A DNA stretch of 64,000 bases from Odontocerum albicorne (taxonomy: Eukaryota; Arthropoda; Insecta; Trichoptera; Odontoceridae), in assembly GCA_949825065.1 (NCBI GenBank), contig OX463852.1, positions 16,332,189 through 16,396,188 on the forward strand. The letters are read 5' to 3'. Below the pieces are notes generated by a model. It did not search any database, was not told where the DNA came from, and was given only the letters and a program-made list of their open reading frames with translations. Made by a program: the position numbers and the translations under genes. Below are positions 48,598 through 58,325 of this stretch, in pieces. Within the stretch, counting starts at the first letter, position 1. Every line of letters starts with the position of its first letter.

Positions 48598-48702
48598 TGT
48601 CCCTTCATGGTCAACAACAAAAGCCTCTGGGAAATGGCGTTTGACGACTTTCTGAATTCAGCATTGATGAAATTTTATGCATTTCTAGTCGGTATTTATT
48701 AA
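48598..48702 (+). CDS. Candidate exon after ATG-ending first exon, unknown protein
   Basis: A T-rich tract and CTCACAG (acceptor at 48,596-48,597) precede 34 open codons and a TAA at 48,700. Joined in phase 0 to the ATG at 48,483 it would give a 35-residue peptide starting MCPFMVNNKSLWEMAFDDF. The codon content of the first 60 bases is less AT-driven than its surroundings. There is no signal peptide, and I recognise no domain. An alternative donor (GTATTT at 48,692) could lead in another phase to 49,284. It may be a real micropeptide exon, an internal exon of a longer gene, or chance. Confidence 0.3.
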   Translation, partial: CPFMVNNKSLWEMAFDDFLNSALMKFYAFLVGIY

Positions 48703-49283
48703 GTATCTTTATCAGACTACTTTTATTGATAAAAGAAAAAATCTTAGTCATAATGATATAATAAGATTAATTATATTTAGATGATATCAATTTTAATAGT
48801 ATATGTTTCCTATTTTTGGTGATATTATAGTTAATATAAAAAACACCCCAAAGCCCCTCGAATGTGCAAAGAAACGTTTTTTTTTTTCTAAATCCTCAGA
48901 TCTTTTCCATTCGAAGCTCCAAGGGCCAACACTAAAGAGGTTTATCAACATTAAACTCTTTTTATTTTATCTTCAGTAATTTGGGCATTCAGGTTTCCAT
49001 AATTCGTGTAATGAACATATTTTATATTAGGTGTTAACATAAGTTGTGTCAGTTTTTTTTTTTTTTTCAATTTAAAAATGAGCACCAAAAGTAAAACAAA
49101 ATGGTAAAGGTTATACGTTATTCGAAAGAAAATTTTCTGCTCTACAAGATATTGTGTTTGTTTTTACGTTACACATATTTTACAAAATAAATAAAAAAAA
49201 CATGTTATATCAGTAATTATAAAAGTATTAGTAACGAAATAACAGGAATTATAAAATAATTAGTTTATATTTGTTTTTTTTAG

Positions 49284-49448
49284 GAGTTTTACCCAGAAGT
49301 AGAGCGACACACGAAATACGTAGAACACTGTAGGCTTTATATGATAATTAAAAAAAACTTTCTACCCCTATTTGACGCAATGACCCAACTTATCAATCAA
49401 GACAGCACTTTAATACTACATCTTTTATCGATCCGCATTTTATTCTAA
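49284..49448 (+). CDS. Candidate terminal exon, unknown protein
   Basis: TTGTTTTTTTTAG gives a strong acceptor (AG at 49,282-49,283). It is followed by 54 open codons to TAA (49,446-49,448). In phase 0 this reads EFYPEVERHTKYVEHCRLY, then a hydrophobic and mixed part ending LLSIRILF. Joined directly to the ATG exon at 48,483 it would make 55 residues, as an alternative to the exon at 48,598, since both fit the same phase. A perfect donor GTAAGTAT lies at 49,483, after the stop, which would put an intron in the 3' UTR or indicate a frame that has since decayed. I do not recognise the sequence. Confidence 0.35.
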   Translation, partial: EFYPEVERHTKYVEHCRLYMIIKKNFLPLFDAMTQLINQDSTLILHLLSIRILF

Positions 49449-49519
49449 TGTCCTCTTAATAATAATGCCAAATTAATTTCTAGGTAAGTATCCCTCTATG
49501 GAGTTTTTTCTATTTTTTT

Positions 49520-49665
49520 ATTTAGCCTGGTGAGTTTATTGCCATGTCGCAATCTCCTCTAACCAAAGATGTTTTAATGGGACCTAAGTGAAAACCACAC
49601 TGGAATCCCTTTTAAAAAAATCTGGGTTCCAGCGGGGATCGAACCCGCAACCTCCGGAAAAGCTT
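49520..49665 (-). mobile_element. tRNA-derived SINE, copy 12
   Basis: On the minus strand: CCGGAGGTTGCGGGTTCGAT (a nearly perfect B-box), CCCCGCTGGAACCCAG, GGGATTCCAGTGTGGTTTTC and the tail GAGATTGCGACATGGCAATA. One of the least diverged copies. Confidence 0.85.
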
Positions 49666-50097
49666 CATTAATCATGGAAACTGCTGGTACCGGTTATCAA
49701 AATCTTTGGTAAATCATGGAAATTGTTTCAGTTTTATTATACGAGTATTTAGGAATTAAGATTATTAAATGTATTGCAAATTTAATACCAATGACCCTGT
49801 TCACCCTGTATAAATTCATCCCCAGACTGGGTTTGACAAATAGTTTGTATTTGGAGGGATGACATTCATATAACCAAGTTGTTTACGTAAATAAGTGTGT
49901 AAAATTATAACAAACGATTTTATGCACGGGAAATCAAATTTATGATTTACTACAGAGTTTTTTAACCCCTCAAATATTGTCACAAATGTAAGTTTTCTTG
50001 GGATCGTCTTATCTAATAATACTAATCTCGGTAGTAATAAAACCTTATAAACCTAGTGTTAATAATGATTTATTATTGCTGTACATAGAATGAACGA

Positions 50098-50271
50098 CCT
50101 CCATTGCCTAGTTAGTAAGACACTTAACTTTTAGCCAGAGAGTTGTGGGTAAGCTTCCAGTCTAGTTTTTTCTTAAAGCCTCTTTAAAGTATTTTTGTTT
50201 ATTTGAAAAAAATGTAAGAAAAATTGGTTATTTGAAAAATATTACAATAAATACACCAGGTTGTACTGTAC
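50098..50271 (+). mobile_element. tRNA-derived SINE, copy 13, split by mariner
   Basis: ACCTCCATTGCCTAGTTAGT (A-box), a degenerate B-box, CCAGTCTAGTTTTTTCTTAA, then CACCAGGTTGTACTGTA. The mariner begins at that TA. The end of the SINE tail (GTGTAAAATAATACAATA) reappears at about 51,006, beyond the mariner and a hairpin. Confidence 0.75.
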
Positions 50272-50937
50272 GAGGATTGATTAAAAAAGTAACGACAATT
50301 TTTTAGTTACGCAGGCTGTTTGTTTTTTATTGGAACTATATTTTTTTATTGCATTGGCGTCACTGTCTGTGATGTACATTTCAATTTTTCAGCTTTATTG
50401 AATGGGCAGTTTGTGTTTGACAATCAAATTTTACAACGCATTTTGGCACGTTTGCGACTTTTTCATTTAAAGAATGACTGTACAATATTTTTTTGAGGTT
50501 TTAAGTCTTTTACGTGAGCCAATCCGAAGAAAACGATCAGAATTATTGGCAAAATTCTCCTGGATTTTGCAGCACAATACCAGTTCACACTTCACCACTG
50601 ATTTGCGAATTGTTGACGAAACCAAAACCATTTTGGTGCCATAGCCACCGTATTTACCAGATATGCCCCCCAGTGACTTTTTTCCTGTTCCTGAACATGA
50701 AAAAAAACATTGAAAGGTCAACGTTTTGCGACCATAGAAGAGTTAAAAGAAACATTGGTGAGTGATCTATCCCAAAAAAGTGTATTTTACGAATGTTTTG
50801 CGGATTGGAAAAAACGTTGGCAAAAGTGTATTTCAATTTATGGAGACTACTTAGAAGGGGATAATATTAATATTAATGATTAAATAAATATTATTTGATG
50901 AAAATGGAAATTTTCATTCTTTTTTTATCAAACCATC
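50272..50937 (+). mobile_element. mariner element, internally deleted (666 bp)
   Basis: The left end CGAGGATTGATTAAAAAAGT follows TA (50,270-50,271). The right end, ATCAAACCATC before TA (50,938-50,939), pairs with it in inverted orientation with several mismatches. Full mariners are about 1.3 kb, so roughly half is missing from the middle. Insertion at TA in the SINE tail fits the family's target choice. Confidence 0.85.
50514..50883 (+). pseudogene. mariner transposase C-terminal remnant
   Basis: Codes for the end of a mariner DD34D-type transposase, the DNA-cutting and joining enzyme. In frame pieces are PVHTSPLICE (after the HDNAP-type second acidic motif, itself damaged), then PPYLPDMPPSD (the conserved PPYSPDLxPSD block with the third catalytic Asp), then RFATIEELKETLVS and a C-terminal CFADWKKRWQKCI to a stop at 50,881. 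At least two frameshifts separate the pieces (near 50,640 and 50,690). The N-terminal helix-turn-helix and first catalytic Asp are absent. It is not functional. Confidence 0.85.
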
Positions 50938-50950
50938 TACTTTTTCATCA

Positions 50951-51014
50951 AATTTTACACATTTGTTGTAGATAATTGATAACCTATCAATTATCTACAA
51001 CAAATGTGTAAAAT
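50951..51014. repeat. Perfect 30-bp stem hairpin with 3-nt loop
   Basis: The left arm from 50,952 (ATTTTACACATTTGTTGTAG onward) to 50,981 is the exact reverse complement of 50,985-51,014. The loop is ACC. The right arm contains what looks like the SINE tail (ACAACAAATGTGTAAAAT), so the left arm is an inverted copy of it. It sits 12 bp from the right end of the mariner. Confidence 0.95.
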
Positions 51015-51084
51015 AATACAATATAATACACATGTCAGTAAGAAGTTCGAGTCAGAGGAAGAGCTAAAGCAACAACTAAGAAAG

Positions 51085-51212
51085 ATTTTAAATACACCTT
51101 AAGTGATAACAAAATTGGCACCTTTTTAAAAATCACGTACCAGTGGGCATCGAATCTACAGCCCTCAGGCTGGAATACAGGTGCCTTACCAACTAGGCCA
51201 CGTAGGTCATGT
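51085..51212 (-). mobile_element. tRNA-derived SINE, copy 14, 5' two thirds
   Basis: On the minus strand: GACCTACGTGGCCTAGTTGG (A-box), TAAGGCACCTGTATTCCAGC, TGAGGGCTGTAGATTCGATG (B-box side) and GGTACGTGATTTTTAAAAAG. Confidence 0.8.
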
Positions 51213-51399
51213 GTCTGTTTTTTTATATTCTCTTATAGGTTTACAAGATACAGCTTTAAAGGAAGTTGGAAGAGGAAACCACTAGGATTAAAAACCAGTC
51301 GATAAATTAATTGAAGATATAATTTGGTCATGATAGAAAATCATTTCATAAAAAATTCTGTGGAATATATTCTTATTTTGAAAAAGACAACATTATAAT

Positions 51400-51570
51400 C
51401 TTCCGGACCGATGGCTCGGGTTTGATTCCCAATGGTGCTCAGATTTCTTAAATAGGGATCTCGTCTCATTTTCTCTAAAGGCTATTTTATCACCTTCTGG
51501 TCGGTTAAAAAATATTGCCACAGGGAGTCAATTTAATAACTTGTACTTTATATGACGAAAGTGTTACACA
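51400..51570 (+). mobile_element. tRNA-derived SINE, copy 15
   Basis: CTCGGGTTTGATTCCCAATG (B-box), GGGATCTCGTCTCATTTTC, TTCTGGTCGGTTAAAAAATA, TTGCCACAGGG and the terminal ATATGACGAAAGTGTTACAC. The A-box head is eroded. Confidence 0.75.
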
Positions 51571-51677
51571 AATATGAAAATTTGAGTTTGTTTTCATTTT
51601 TTTACTTAATTTGTTCGTTTTTTTTTTAAATTTAATAAATTTGTTTGATAAGCATCAATCTGACTTATGTCTAACAA

Positions 51678-51800
51678 CCTCCGTAGTCTATTAGGTAATA
51701 TGTTTTACTTCCTCCCAGGGTTTCACGTTCGATTCCCAATTGTATCCGAAATAAAAAAGAAAAATAATAGCCTCAGTCTGGTTAAAACAGTTTGTCTAAT
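51678..51800 (+). mobile_element. tRNA-derived SINE, copy 16, 5' part
   Basis: CAACCTCCGTAGTCTATTAG (A-box), CACGTTCGATTCCCAATTG (B-box) and AGCCTCAGTCTGGTTAAAA. Confidence 0.75.
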
Positions 51801-52805
51801 AACTATACTCGCTGAGTAGTATTGCTTAAACGAGCAATGGCGAACCGCGAGTTCCGTGTCTACTTCAGTGTTCCTAAACTCGAAGGCTCGATTTATGGGA
51901 CCGAAGATAATGTTTTCTCTCGGTCTCACCCTTTAATGTATGCATATCAACAATTCGCAAATATTGAAAAGTGCCATGCTAATAATAGAAATCTAAAAAT
52001 GTAGAAGAATTTTTTAAAAATATAGTTAAAAAATATCTTTAAACCATTACCTTGTACATATTAAATATTGACATAATTTCCTTAGCTGCTTTATTACAAT
52101 ATGAGTTTAAATCTAAATTATATCAAGCTAATTTCAAATATAAAATTGAATTTCAAGAGAGGAATCTTCCACATTTTTGCTCGATCTAAAATCTGAATCC
52201 GGCCTTCCCCTTGCGTCAGCCCACAAGGGCTTCACGGTCCAATGCTGACGAATTCCGCTAAATTTCCAAAGGAAATGGGCAACATTAATTTGTTACAAAT
52301 ACATTTTTCAACTGAATTTTACCAACTTGATTCTTTCAGATGACTAAACAACTCGTTAACAATAGTTCTAATCATAAGAATTTCGTATTGTCTACTTGTA
52401 ATTGAAGTATTTTTTTATTATTTCAACTAGCAAAACAACATGTAATGAAGATATTCCTTGTAGATTGGTCGATGTTTCCAACTAGCTGAAGGAGTTGGCG
52501 AATTCAGAGGATCTGGTCTATTTTGAAAGTGGAATAACCAGTCTACTACTAAGGTCCAAAATGTTCCCAGTCTACTACTTAGGATAAGTTAGATTGTTTA
52601 TGAACATATACCACACAAGCCACGTCCACCACGTGGTCAGATGAGTTGGCAGTCAATATTGGATAATTCTATGATACATTTAATAATAAGTCAAATAGAA
52701 CCGAAAGGAAACGTGTTATTACAGTATATTCTTAAATATTAAAAAAATAATATCTCTTGGTTATCAAGTTTTTTTTAAATGAATGAAAAGCCGGATAGAA
52801 ATTTA
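51801..52805. other. Intergenic sequence
   Basis: No supported gene. The overlapping frames at 51,723-51,929 and 51,822-52,004 are antisense to each other. The first overlaps a SINE. Confidence 0.45.
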
Positions 52806-52809
52806 ACGA

Positions 52810-53010
52810 TGTCAATATTTAATTGTCGTTTAATTTTTGCCGAGCTGTCCTCTTATTTTAAAAGATACTTGATAACCGTGCGTTATTCCTTTTTTAACAT
52901 TTCAGAATACGAGTATGTTATAACAAAACAATATATCTTCTATCGGTTCTAGTTGACACACTATTGAGGGTGGAGGTATCAAATTTTAACTACAATATCG
53001 CCTGATCATG
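52810..53010 (-). repeat. Repeat family R6 with coding-like sequence, copy 1
   Basis: On the minus strand, PPSIVCQLEPIEDILF parallels LPSVICQLDPKEDALF of 61,543-61,764. The frame is broken after that, near a TACTCGTA octamer (52,908-52,915) absent from the other copy. Confidence 0.55.
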
Positions 53011-53059
53011 AGATAGGCATGGCCAGAAACGTGATATCTGTCCGCTTTAACTTTTAAAA

Positions 53060-53510
53060 ACCAGTCTATGTTGCTTAATATTTATTCTTGACGACGATCA
53101 TCAAAGATTTTTCAACAAAGTCACAATCAAAGTGTATCTTTGTCACCAATGTGACTCTTCATTCCCCATTTTTAGACTAATGGATAAGGTTCAAGTTTTA
53201 AAATTTGAAACGTGATCTTATTTTTTGGCAGACTTATTTAGAACAGATTATTTAAAAACTTATTTAGATTAGATTTTTTAATTTTTTAAGCTGAAAACAA
53301 TAATTTATTGGGAGAGTGTAAAATTCAATTATTCAAGTTGTAAGAGCAAGGAAATATTCACATTGCCTTAGAAATAGTGGGTATTAAAAGTTTACAAATC
53401 ACCTTATTAAAAAAACATACATTTAATCTAAAGAATGATAAACGCATTCTACATTAAGTAAGATATTTATGCTGAAAAACATTAAAAAAGTGTAGCTAAT
53501 GATTAAGCAT
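53060..53510. other. AT-rich intergenic sequence
   Basis: Nothing recognisable beyond short AT-rich frames. Confidence 0.5.
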
Positions 53511-53514
53511 GACT

Positions 53515-53950
53515 CCAATGAAAGCCTCTTACGACACCTCTCCATCCATTTCTGCACTTCGCGGCTCGAAAAGCAGTTGTTAAGCGTAGTTTTATTGCGT
53601 CTCTCATTTGGTCAGTCCAACACATTGGGATTATTTATCTTGTACGTCGTCTTTCCACGCTTCCAGTAACAACAAGGCTCTCTAAACCGTCTCCTTGGCC
53701 ACGAGCCATGTGCCCAAGGAATCAATCGAAGAACTTGTCGAAGGCATATTGTCGACAATCTGTAGATGTTTCTCAGTTCTTCAAGAATGGAGGCATTAAT
53801 TCGCCTTCTTGTTTATGCAAATTTTAACATCCTTCTCCATCTCTGCATTTTAAATGCATCTATTATACGTATTTCGCTTGCTCCCAGAGTCCAAGTCTTC
53901 GCACCATAACATCGCGAGGACGATAGACTTAACTAGGCGCACTTTCATCA
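53515..53950 (-). pseudogene. LINE reverse transcriptase C-terminal region, decayed
   Basis: Minus-strand pieces: YGAKTWTLGASEIRIIDAF and RWRRMLKFA (thumb region), RRRINASILEEL, LSTICLRQVLRL, then FREPCC/ERLVVTGSVEGRRT and MRWTDQMRDAIK with RWME-like Trp further on. Together they follow the order of the insect LINE C-terminus (WTLRxxDxxRIxAFEMW...GHVARR...LVVTGKVEGxRxRGR...RWTDQI). Several frameshifts and stops interrupt it, so no single frame is long. This is a third LINE type in the window, close to the tail at 63,225. Confidence 0.75.
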
Positions 53951-54056
53951 GGATTGTGATGGTTATGCTTTTCCATATATTTTCATCAGGATTGTGATGG
54001 TTATGCTTTTCCATATATTTTCATCAGGATTGTGATGGTTATGCTTTTCCATATAT
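53943..54056. repeat. Perfect 38-bp tandem repeat, three copies
   Basis: The unit TTTCATCAGGATTGTGATGG plus TTATGCTTTTCCATATAT starts at 53,943, 53,981 and 54,019 with no differences, so the amplification is recent. It sits at the broken end of the LINE fragment. Confidence 0.97.
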
Positions 54057-54424
54057 TTTCCAACTTTGACATAACATTTTTATGAATATTACTTATAAAC
54101 TGTCAATTAGACATAAGTGAAAGAACACGTTACTGTTTTCCTATTTTCTATCCATTGGGTCCATTTCTAGTCCCATAAGTAGTATATTTCCTTTCCTTTT
54201 CTCTCACTTATATTTTGATATCATTATGTTTTCATGTTATACGGTATAATATAAAAATAAATTTATTGGTTAGTTATTAAAGTATACCTGGTTCCTTAAG
54301 AAAGAGGGGATTGCCTTTTAAAGAATTAGCCAGCTTACAAGTAAACTGCTAGTAAAAATGTATTTTCATTTTATATTCTCGTATATTGTATATTTCAGCA
54401 TTATAATAATAATACAAGGAAAAT

Positions 54425-54470
54425 TTACTCTCCTCAAGGGTGTTTAAGCTCGGGATTCGAACCTACTATA
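54425..54470 (-). repeat. Repeat family R7, copy 2
   Basis: On the minus strand: AGGTTCGAATCCCGAGCTTA, then ACACCCTTGAGGAGAG. Confidence 0.5.
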
Positions 54471-55179
54471 ATTGAAATATTAAAAATACATATTTAAGCA
54501 TTTGCTTTTATTTATTTTCTATATTTGACATGCTATTTTTATAAGAAAAGTAACTATCGTAAAAAATTAAGTTATTGTAACTCTTAACAATGAAAATATA
54601 TTTGACATCATTTACTTTATAAGTTTATACTACCGTCATTATACAAATATTTTCCCCTCTTCCATTTTTCAGAATTTGATTCATTTGATCATGCCACATA
54701 TTTCTAAGTCTTCTTAAACTTCGGGTTCCTTCTATAATTTTTGTATGGATTAGTATTTTGTAAATTTTTAATCATTATTTTATTACGTGACCGAACATCA
54801 CAATATTCTTTCACCATTTTAAGCACTACATATTTTTTTCAAATCTCATTTTTTTTTTCATTCCTTATTATATGTTATATATTATTTTTCTACACAACGG
54901 TTGCATTTATATTCATCGTTTTTTTTTGCTTCGTCAAAGTTTCACTTACATATCCTAATATTGAAACCAAGATTCCATTATGAACAGTCAGCGTTGCTCC
55001 TCTTGAAATGTTTAACCCTTCTCTTGTTGGTAAGTATCCACTTCCTGTAAAAGAAGGACAATTCTCATCCCATTAAATATATTCTTAAATTAGACTGCGA
55101 AATAAAGCTCAGCTATCCCCTAAATCAAATGTTAAATAGCTGCAAGGATGTAAATAAATGACTCCCTGTCTTCAAGACA
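54471..55179. other. AT-rich intergenic sequence
   Basis: The 80-codon plus frame at 54,741-54,983 is almost all Phe, Ile, Leu and Tyr from T-rich DNA and is not called. Confidence 0.5.
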
Positions 55180-55324
55180 TCATCCATTCATTGCAATTAG
55201 TTGCAAAATAACAAATAAAAACAAGGAGGATTCTGCATCAAACCAAAACAGATTGGGGTGCAAAAATGCACCCTGGAGGGATGTCAAACATTTTCCGACA
55301 CATAGCAGAAACATCCTTCCGCCT

Positions 55325-55591
55325 CGAGATACGTCATCCGTGACGTCACAACCCCAAATATTTACCAATTCTCCCTAATGGAAATCATAAAATGGAGTTG
55401 ATAATACGTAATTTGCAACTCCATCCCTCTGCATCTCTCTCACTCCGTCCCCATTGCCCATCTCACTCGATCTCTCATCCCTCGAGGTTTGTAATCTTGG
55501 TAAGGGTTGTTTATTTTACTCACGATCGGTTTATATAAGGAATTTTGGAAGATTTTTGCATTGATTTGAGTACACCGTATTCATTGTAAGT
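55325..55591 (+). promoter_or_regulatory. CRE and TATA promoter candidate with first-exon donor
   Basis: A full palindromic CRE, TGACGTCA, lies at 55,341-55,348, next to a half site (TACGTCAT, 55,330). A CT-rich stretch (55,420-55,490, GAGA-type on the other strand) follows. TATATAAGG is at 55,532-55,540, and a strong donor GTAAGT at 55,586-55,591 lies about 25 nt past the expected start near 55,560. The 55,180-55,500 region is clearly richer in G+C than its surroundings. CRE-plus-TATA promoters often drive signal-responsive genes such as neuropeptide genes, but the downstream coding part is not identified here. Confidence 0.42.
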
Positions 55592-55918
55592 TTATTTTGT
55601 TCGATGCTTTTTCTTAAATTGAACTCAACAATCGCCGAGAATTTTATTTCAAGTGTTTTTCTTGATTAGTAAATAACAAGAGAGAAGGTGTATTTTTTCA
55701 GTTGGTACACACTTAAGGTTTTTCCTTTTCTTTTTTCTAAGAATATTATATAAGGGATAAGTGCTGTATCGACAAGAAAAAGGAAGTTAACATATTGAAT
55801 GAAATCTCATAAAACCTTTTTGGCTCTTTAAATAAAGTTTGGAAAATTCCTGTTTTTTTATGCAAGTATTCTATCGCATTTTAATCTTATTAAATTCAAA
55901 ATACATTTATTTTTACAG

Positions 55919-55960
55919 AAACGTTCTGTTCTGGTACATTGGGCTGGAAATTTTACTAAG
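55919..55960 (+). other. Candidate 42-nt micro-exon
   Basis: Acceptor TTTATTTTTACAG (ends 55,918), then 42 nt open in one frame (KRSVLVHWAGNFTK) and a donor AAG|GTGATA. It lies 333 nt after the donor at 55,586. It has no ATG, so it would be 5' UTR or needs an upstream start. Confidence 0.3.
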
Positions 55961-56327
55961 GTGATATTTGATTATCAACTCATTTATTTTATCTCTTTCG
56001 AGTATTTATAAGACCTTTTTTTTTAATAAATCTTTACTACATTTCATATTTATACAAAAATGAAAAAAACACTAAAGAAAAAAACGAAAAAATCTTAAAA
56101 TGAAAGAAGCTTTACTTCCTTCTTTATTTTTTTTTCATCCTTATTAATTAATTTAAATGCACAGTGATGTGAAAAGTTGCTTCCAGCAACTTCTATCTTC
56201 GGCCAAAACAATTACCATCTACCCCGTAGTGTCAAATCGTTTACCAACCTTTTCCATCGGGTCACCTCTGCGTTAAATGTCCTTTGGTCTCAATGACCAC
56301 CACAAAAATATATAATATAGTATATAC

Positions 56328-57327
56328 CAGTGGTCCCCAACCCCCGGGCCGTGGACCAAATGGTACTGGGCCGCGCAAGGGCCTGCTTAAAAATCAAAAT
56401 TACTTTTAAAAAATCGAACATACCCAATAAAACTTAATTATAAGGTAGCCTTAAAACTATGTTCGAGACAACAACTCTGCCGGTGTTCTGGATTAGAGTC
56501 ATGGCGGAATACCCTGAGATTGCCACCACAGCACTAAAATCCCAATTGCCATTTCCGACATCCTATCTATGTGAAGCTGGGTTTTCTGCAGTGACAGCAA
56601 CCAAAACAAAACAAAGAAATAAACTGGACACATAAGCAAGACACTTCGGGTGTCACAATCTCCTACTCGTATTACCCCCAGATGGAACCATCTCGTTTCA
56701 ATGAAGCAAGCTCAGGGTTCTCATTGATTTAGCATTAAGTTAAAATATTAAATCTGTTTTTATTCATTTTTAAGGGGTAACTATTTTATTTTTAAGGCAT
56801 GTTTAAACACGATTCAATTAAAAATATTAAATCAAAACATATAAAACTTCAACATCAAAACTTTTAAAGAAAATAGATAAATAACTTTCAAGTGAATATA
56901 CTATATCTGCAAGATATCAGAATAACATTAAAATCCCGATATTAAACCCTAAGCATTCTCAAAATTCTTTTCTCTATCTTGGAAAAAATACTTTCAACCT
57001 TCCGTTGAACCTTAAAAATATTGAAAATACCCATGAATCCAAAAGAAAATTAAAAAATTATCTGAAACTTAATAATCCTTCATTGTGATTATATATTTTT
57101 TCTTCATTTTTCCCAAAAACCTTGTATTTTCTCTACTATTATTTGTCACTATAACTTATGTACCACAGTTGTAAATTTTATTATTATATATTGTACAAAT
57201 ATATTGTTATTAAATTTAAAAAAAAAACTACATTCAATGTGTCCCCCCTCCCCCCCCTTCCAGTGGGCCGCGGTAAAATTATGAAACGTTGACCGGTCCG
57301 CGGCGACAAAAAGGTTGGGGACCACTG
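56328..57327 (+). mobile_element. Complete non-autonomous hAT element, 1,000 bp
   Basis: Perfect 15-bp terminal inverted repeats CAGTGGTCCCCAACC, followed by GC-rich subterminal sequence (CCGGGCCGTGG left, CCGCGGACCGG right when read inward). The inside is AT rich apart from one coding remnant. The intact duplication and ends suggest a young insertion that could be mobilised only by a transposase from elsewhere. Confidence 0.95.
56459..56635 (+). pseudogene. hAT transposase C-terminal dimerisation fragment
   Basis: 58 codons read LPVFWIRVMAEYPEIATTAL, then LPFPTSYLCEAGFSAVTATK and TKQRNKLDT before TAA. This is the C-terminal dimerisation part of hAT transposases of the ZBED5/FAM200-like group (FW...YPEIA...ALxxLLPFxTSYLCExGFSxLxxIKTKxRNRL). 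The zinc finger and catalytic core are deleted. The stop replaces the usual last 20 or so residues. Its open state suggests recent internal deletion of an autonomous parent. Confidence 0.88.
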
Positions 57328-57371
57328 GTATATACCATACATCTAAAAATATACTATTTTCTTTTAGATAT

Positions 57372-57585
57372 TAACAACTCCGTGGTCAAGTTGGTAAGAC
57401 ACCTATTTTCTAGCCTGAAGGTTGCAGGTTTAATTTCCGTTGGTAACCACTTATATTTGAAAAGGATATCAGTCTGGTTTTCACTAAACACTCATTTATC
57501 AGTTTTTTATTGGTAGTAAGAGATTATCACATTGCAATAAATCCGCCGAGTTTTACTATATGAAATCGTTATACAATACAACAAT
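57372..57585 (+). mobile_element. tRNA-derived SINE, copy 17
   Basis: CTCCGTGGTCAAGTTGGTAA (A-box), GGTTGCAGGTTTAATTTCC (B-box), TCAGTCTGGTTTTCACTAAA, GAGATTATCACATTGCAATA and a final ATACAATACAAC. Nearly full length. Confidence 0.85.
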
Positions 57586-57984
57586 CTCTCGACGTGAAAA
57601 ATTATTTTAATGATAGCATCATGTCAGATACGAGTATCTGCGTAACATAAAAAGGTGAGAGGTTACATTTACTCTCACTAAAGCTGTAAAATCATGTTTT
57701 CACATTTTCAAAGATTTTTGACATGAAGTATCGCGATAATGTGTAAAAGTCCATTTTTAAACATAGTTTTGACGAGTTTCACTATAAACTGGGAACGATT
57801 CCCACACCGCCCTGTGGCACACCTCAGTTTTTACAGCTCCTAAAAGTTTGTATGAATAGATCCCATGCATTTACCGCTCGACAGATAAAAACGTCAACCA
57901 TCTTTTTGGGGCTAATTCACTTTTAAAGCTCCCGTGAATACACGGTTTTCCACTATGGGACCAGGACGCGCTCCACATTTTTGA

Positions 57985-58030
57985 GAGGGTATATAAAGTT
58001 TTCACGAAAATTATTCAAAATTCACAGATT
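57985..58030 (+). promoter_or_regulatory. TATA-like site, weak promoter candidate
   Basis: TATATAAAG at 57,990-57,998 with initiator-like ATTCAAA about 27 bp on, in a 250-bp GC-richer segment (57,780-58,060). No downstream exon was found. Confidence 0.2.
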
Positions 58031-58184
58031 TTTTATACGCTCCAAATGTACGGCTTTGCGGATTACTATTGAAAAGCGGTGTTAAGATTGGAATTATTTA
58101 TCTTATTGCGGTTAAGTGAGAATATTATCTTAAACTTTTAAGAACACGACGTTCTTATTCCAAAATGTAATCAATGTCTTCTTA

Positions 58185-58325
58185 TACATACCGACACGCC
58201 ATTTTCCTGTTGAAGTAGACAGAGAGGGCAGACACCAAACATTCATATTTTGACACACATCCTTTACCTTTTCTACGTTTCTTTCATACACTTTATCTTA
58301 CACCGCCTACGATTTATGTGACTTT
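58185..58325. repeat. Repeat family R4, copy 2
   Basis: ACCGACACGCCATTTTCCTG, AGTAGACAGAGAGGGCAGAC and ACACATCCTTTACC, as at 43,225 with divergence. Confidence 0.5.

Larger units (their letters stand above)
56320..57335. repeat. 8-bp target-site duplication pair around hAT element
   Basis: GTATATAC at 56,320-56,327 and exactly again at 57,328-57,335. Eight bases is the duplication length of the hAT superfamily. Confidence 0.93.

Noticed and set aside
49625..49665. Possible tRNA gene from a near-perfect B-box
   Set aside because: The sequence is the head of a SINE copy. No acceptor stem or cloverleaf can be closed.
54741..54983. 80-codon hydrophobic frame, possible membrane protein
   Set aside because: Composition is explained by T-rich DNA; there is no conserved pattern.
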